A DNA stretch of 64,000 bases from Phlebopus portentosus (Eukaryota; Basidiomycota; Agaricomycetes; Boletales; Boletinellaceae). The notes under the pieces are model-generated. The model had not been told where the DNA came from. It worked only from the letters and a program-made list of their open reading frames with translations, and searched no databases. Location of the stretch: NCBI GenBank assembly GCA_037892935.1, contig JAYXKI010000009.1, positions 1,116,001 to 1,180,000 of the forward strand, read 5' to 3'. Made by a program: the position numbers and the translations under genes. Shown here one piece after another: positions 60,139 through 64,000 of this stretch (positions within the stretch are counted from its first letter, which is position 1; every line of letters begins with the position of its first letter).

Positions 60139-60881
60139 AGTTTGTTGATGCCGCCTAGCAGTATTTATTTTTAGTCCGAGTACAATGCTGATCGGCGCTA
60201 CCATGTAAGGTGCTCCCCGCCCCCATCCACATAGGGCATGCATCTTTGTCGCCTCGCCGACGCAGAACATTGTACCAGGTGCACAAAATATCCTTGTTTC
60301 CATCCACCACAGGCCCCTGAGCCCCAAAGCATGGCACACGAATACCCAAAATCTCTCCCTCCTGCATCGCGCCCATTTGGAGCGCAAAGGCAACTCCAGC
60401 AAGAAAAGTATGGTCCTGATCAGGCATGCATAAGAAAAGCCCAGAAGTGCATAGCCACCCCGACGTTAGGCACCCCATCCAACACAAGCCGTGGGCCTCG
60501 CTCGACAACAATGAAAATGGAGAGAAAAACAAGACATACAGTTGGATGTCTAGTATGGGCGATGTCCAGTTAATATGAGCATTTCACCGTCAGAGTAGCC
60601 TCGATTAACAACTCATGAGGTGCACATCCATACGGGACTCGTCTGTCAAACAACTCCACTGAGGGCACCAAATCGAGTATTGGTGACGAATGCTACGGAG
60701 TGTATGACTGCACGGCAACGTGCGCTACCTCCTATCCTCAGCCAGCGTGTCTGTGGAAGGCTGTATTCTTCCGCCCGAACACCGCAAAACTTAAGCAGAA
60801 AGGAGAACAAGAGCTAGGAAAGAAGGGTATTCTGAGGCTGCAAATCCTTCGGAGGGAGTAGTGTCGGTTCGGTGTTATACT
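60139..60881. other. Intergenic, TPR-CHAT copy C promoter and ALKBH6 3' flank
   Basis: It contains the shared upstream motif listed separately. A 125-codon minus ORF (60155-60532) has no recognisable domain. Confidence 0.5.
60189..60212 (-). promoter_or_regulatory. Motif shared upstream of TPR-CHAT genes (copy C)
   Basis: 24 bp, 22 identical to 35794-35817 (core CCATGTAAGGTG). It begins 51 bp upstream of the copy C start codon. Confidence 0.5.
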
Positions 60882-62158
60882 TCAACGCAGAGATTTAACT
60901 TGAACAACATTTTCGACGTCTCTACATGTCAGGCTGATTCGCGCATCGCGCTTCAGCTTTCCTCCATTTGTGACGATTTCGCGTAGCTTTGGGTCTTTGA
61001 TCATCGTCGAGTTAGCAACTCGCACGCCTGCCTGTGCATAATTTCCAACGGAATCCTGAACTGTCAGGACTGAATCCGAGCACAACGAAGAAGAAGGGAG
61101 GAAGATATCTTCTGAGAGAGGATCGATTCCGTGTAGATGATCTGTGTAGAGCTGCTGAGTCGTGATTACGAGACTGCGCGGTTCGAGGAGGAGGCTCAGA
61201 ACAGGACGAGACATTTCAATGACGCGCCCATGTCCTAGAGGAGAAGAGTTCTGTGTCGGGTCGGCATCTAACAAGTGTCTTGGTTCCCAAGTTGTTTTAA
61301 TTTCAAGGTGCAAATTCATACCGTTAATCTGACCGTGATCTGAAGGCGAATCACTCATACGCGGAGCAACCGAACATGACTCGGTCTTGTAACGGTAGTA
61401 ATGGAAAACTGTATGAGAACCAAGCGATATGGTTGCGACTACGGGGTGGTAAGAGGGCCCGTCTTCGTGAGGCTAAGGCGATTGATAATCGAAGTAGTTA
61501 GGTCAAATCATGTCATTTGCAAATGAGAACACACCATGATTCCCTGGAGGGGTAAATACTAAACGAATCACTCAATAAGCATATTCTTTCCGGATAAAAT
61601 GAAGACTGCCTTACTTCGTTGACAATAACATGGTTTGGAGCTCCATGCTTGGATTTTGAGAAAGCTCCTGTGGCCTGCAGTCTTCCGACAATATCTGGAC
61701 TTCCAGTTACATTCAGTAAAGAAGCAATCCAACCGCATGCGATGCGTACTATTTGGTTAAGAAAGAAGGCAACGCCTGCGCAAGGAGTTTGCTTGAAGGC
61801 GCTAGATCTCCACCTGCGATGGTGTTAAAAAGTGTACGGATATACGCCGAAAAAAAAAACTCATACCCCATACTTGAAGCCTGGGAGGCATCGGTTTCGG
61901 AACCATGAGAGACCCAATACGTACTATACGATAAATATTCACCTTCTATTCTCGAGGTTCTTCCATTTAGGTTTTGGAGCATTATATATCTGTTAAATTC
62001 GTTCAGAGGAAAGGACACGGCTCTGGATGAAATAGCCGTACTTGACGCAAGAGGTATCGTTCTTCATCTTCAGAGATGAACTCCGGAATGTAGTATGCTT
62101 GCGGAATTCCGTCACTGTCTATAGCATTTCGGGATAGGTTGGGTTCAGTCGTGTCCAT
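60882..62158 (-). CDS. ALKBH6: AlkB homologue 6-like Fe(II)/2-oxoglutarate dioxygenase
   Basis: Seven exons, 62158-62042, 61989-61943, 61880-61867 (14 nt), 61813-61750, 61699-61615, 61558-61535 (24 nt) and 61472-60882, join in phase into 313 aa. The N-terminus reads QAYYIPEFISEDEERYLL, then PKWKNLENRRLQVWGGDL. The core has GAPNHVIVNEYLPLQGIM and PHEDGPSYHPVVATISLGSH, with the iron-binding H-x-D and the substrate lid. The C-terminal half has LVITTQQLYTDHLHGI (second iron His) and ARISLTCRDV (2-oxoglutarate-binding Arg). These are ALKBH6 hallmarks. The family acts on nucleic acids, but its substrate is poorly defined. The full frame is intact once the 50-bp intron 61749-61700 is recognised. Confidence 0.88.
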
Positions 62159-63020
62159 TTCACCAGTGGAGGTCGGCGACGGAAAAGATGGATGAACGTC
62201 GAATCTCGAATCGCGTTTCGTGCGTGAGAAAAGAAACTGATCAAGATAGTCGTGAGAAAATAGATCGACACCTACAGTATACTATTATTACTATCCAGAG
62301 TCTACGTAGCATCATCATAAAACTTCGGGGTGACTTATAGCACTAAGTAAATGCACATTCCTGTTGATATCTAAGGCTTATTTTAATGCATGTTTGGAAT
62401 ACTTTGCGTTGATAAGAGGACTATTTCCGTTGAGAGACAATCCAAAGTCGATCCGACCTTCGCGTTACCTGTAGCTGATCGATTGTATTCCGCTGCAATT
62501 ATTCGTGCAACAGCAATAATTTTCAGCTGGATATAGCTTCGAAATCGACGCTTGAAAGTGCAGCGCCAGAGTTGTATCGTGCAACATTCCGCCGGTTGTG
62601 GTTAACCTCGCCATCGAGTCGACGGACTTGTGTAAAATCGACCGCCGCTGAGTGCGGGAGCCAAAGAACGTGATTGGAAGAACACCTCTGATGATGATTT
62701 GGTCTATTCGCACGCTGCCAGTCTCGTCCATCGGTCCTGAACACCCATCGCGCGGAAGGCACTCCGCCGCCAAGTAATAGTCCCACGCCATCAGATCAAA
62801 AGCTTTCTGTGCAGTTCCTTATGCGCATGGATAACTGAGGTGGCCATCTCTACTGGATGAATTATCGATGAGGATCTCAATCGCGTTAACGACAGCACTA
62901 TAGTTCATTTGAGAGCTATTTTAATGTCTTTATCAACCCTTCGATCTCTAGTATTAAAGTCTTGTTTGGAAGTTCAATCTCGTCATCATGACTTCCAAAC
63001 CTCCTTTTTTTCATGGTTGA
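62159..63020. other. Intergenic, no supportable gene
   Basis: Two overlapping minus ORFs of 108 and 87 codons (62465-62791) were read. Neither shows a known domain, and there are no phase-matched neighbours. Confidence 0.45.
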
Positions 63021-63776
63021 TTGCTTCAATCTCACGCCGAGCTCATTACCGAATCTCGAAAGCATATGGTTGAAGCATTGCCCGCTTCTTACCGGATCTT
63101 TCTGTTCCTGATATTTCTACTCAAACACTCGTGTTTCTTTTGGCGTATTTCTTTTGGCAGTAGGACCGAAGGCCTCAACCTCTGTTACGTGCTTCATGGT
63201 TTCCGTCGTTGTATTTCAAAAATGCGATCGCTCAAATTTCTATCCTTGCAGAATTGGGGATTACATCAGTCTGAGGTCGCCGGAAGTGCGCGACTCTATC
63301 CGCCTCCTGGGTTGAAGGCGATCGAGCTCGATCCGGGAGGAACATTGACGAATGCATTCACCTTCTTCGAGCTCAACGGATTATGGCCTGAATAGGCTTT
63401 CGCTCGTAATCCGAAGCACCATAAAGGGTGCTCCTCGATTCAATGCCTGGAGCAATCCTTACAAGCCGGTCTTCCCAGATTGACGGGGTTATATTTGTCT
63501 TCAATCAAAACAGGTGTATGGATGCCCCAGAGCCAGCTTGTTGGACGATTTTTCTTTCGCGCCCCAGACTACTGTGGCCAACTTGTTAATCTCGAGTTGG
63601 TCAGCAATGCCAATACCGGGGATCGGCCTACGCATTGCCATGCTCCCTCCGTCTTTGGAGCATTTCGCCATCTAGCCTCCGACTTATACGCATTGTCATC
63701 CTTTATAGAGAGCTTGAATGGACATTCACAGTCCCTGTCTCATCTCAAACGACTTTCTCTGGCGGGAAGTCCCTAA
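63021..63776 (+). pseudogene. F-box/LRR gene remnant
   Basis: Two plus-strand segments in the same gene order as the 46.5-48.2 kb F-box/LRR protein. The first (63150-63395) reads SKMRSLKFLSLQNWG then PPGLKAIELDPGG, matching LPKMRLLKFLSLRHC and PSSLKNIEIDTSI in that protein. The second (63470-63776) reads LPRLTGLYLSSIKTG and SLSHLKRLSLAGS. A stop after NGLWPE and a frame change separate them, and no F-box precedes. It is likely a truncated paralogue; the remaining 220 bp of the window add nothing. Confidence 0.5.
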
Positions 63777-64000
63777 TTATCGGGTAAATAGCTCCTAGAG
63801 GTTTCGAACATTGATTGAATTATATCGTGGCGCGGTGCGGCCATCAAGGAAGGAATTCCATAGGAGCTGGTCAAACTTTGCAAATAACTCAGCAGACGAT
63901 CCACATGTCGATGCTTAGAATAGTCTCATATCATCAGCAAAGCAACGCGTGAGTGATCGACAGCGAGTGGCAGAATAGAAGACACATGAGCGCTACAATT

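Noticed and set aside
61740..61760. Apparent one-base frameshift in ALKBH6
   Set aside because: A 50-bp intron (61749-61700, GTACGC donor, TGGAAG acceptor) restores phase and gives the family-typical YPDIVGRLQATGAF, so the gene is intact.

Overview
This window is fungal nuclear DNA, most likely from an agaricomycete basidiomycete. Genes are cut by many introns of 50-75 bp with GTRNGT donors and CTNA-type branch sites. They encode typical eukaryotic nuclear and ER proteins, and lineage-expanded families (TPR-CHAT, F-box/LRR) sit between them. No bacterial operon, CRISPR, virus or complete transposon was seen.

Layout. 1-6.8 kb: no gene that I can support. 6.8-8.6 kb: proline-rich protein (+). 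8.6-14.5 kb: gene-poor. 14.5-17.1 kb: a divergent pair, the MPP6-type exosome cofactor (-) and a CDA-fold deaminase (+). 19.2 kb: tRNA-Arg(CCT). 19.7-21.1 kb: F-box protein (+). 21.9-25.0 kb: large Ser/Pro-rich protein of unknown function (-). 25-28.2 kb: decayed LRR/F-box sequence. 28.5-31.1 kb and 32.0-35.8 kb: two decayed TPR-CHAT genes (-), separated by a TIR element and a foldback hairpin. 36.4-39.4 kb: double-Myb telobox protein (TAY1-like, -). 40.0-46.3 kb: SHPRH/IRC20-type SNF2-RING protein (-). 46.5-48.2 kb: F-box/LRR protein (-), divergent from LHS1, an ER Hsp70-like chaperone ending in RDEL (48.4-51.4 kb, +). 51.8-53.1 kb: broken aldo-keto reductase (-). 53.7-54.4 kb: ASF1 (-), divergent from a BAG/IQ co-chaperone (54.8-56.4 kb, +). 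57.0-60.1 kb: nearly intact TPR-CHAT gene (-). 60.9-62.2 kb: ALKBH6-like dioxygenase (-). 63.0-63.8 kb: LRR remnant (+).

How it fits together. The intact genes serve chromatin and telomere biology (ASF1, TAY1-like, SHPRH-like), RNA surveillance (MPP6), nucleic-acid modification (ALKBH6, deaminase) and protein folding (LHS1, BAG). Among them lies a fast-evolving layer of TPR-CHAT caspase-like proteases and F-box/LRR proteins at different stages of birth and decay. The most notable observations are the three TPR-CHAT loci: a near-identical motif shared upstream of two of them, dimeric 45-aa repeats, an internal duplication of the catalytic segment, and mobile-element-like inverted repeats next to one copy.

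Limits. Exons were joined by eye from splice signals and reading phase. MPP6, TAY1-like, LHS1, ASF1, BAG and ALKBH6 close to intact frames. The proline-rich gene, the 22-25 kb gene and the deaminase have junctions I could not settle.
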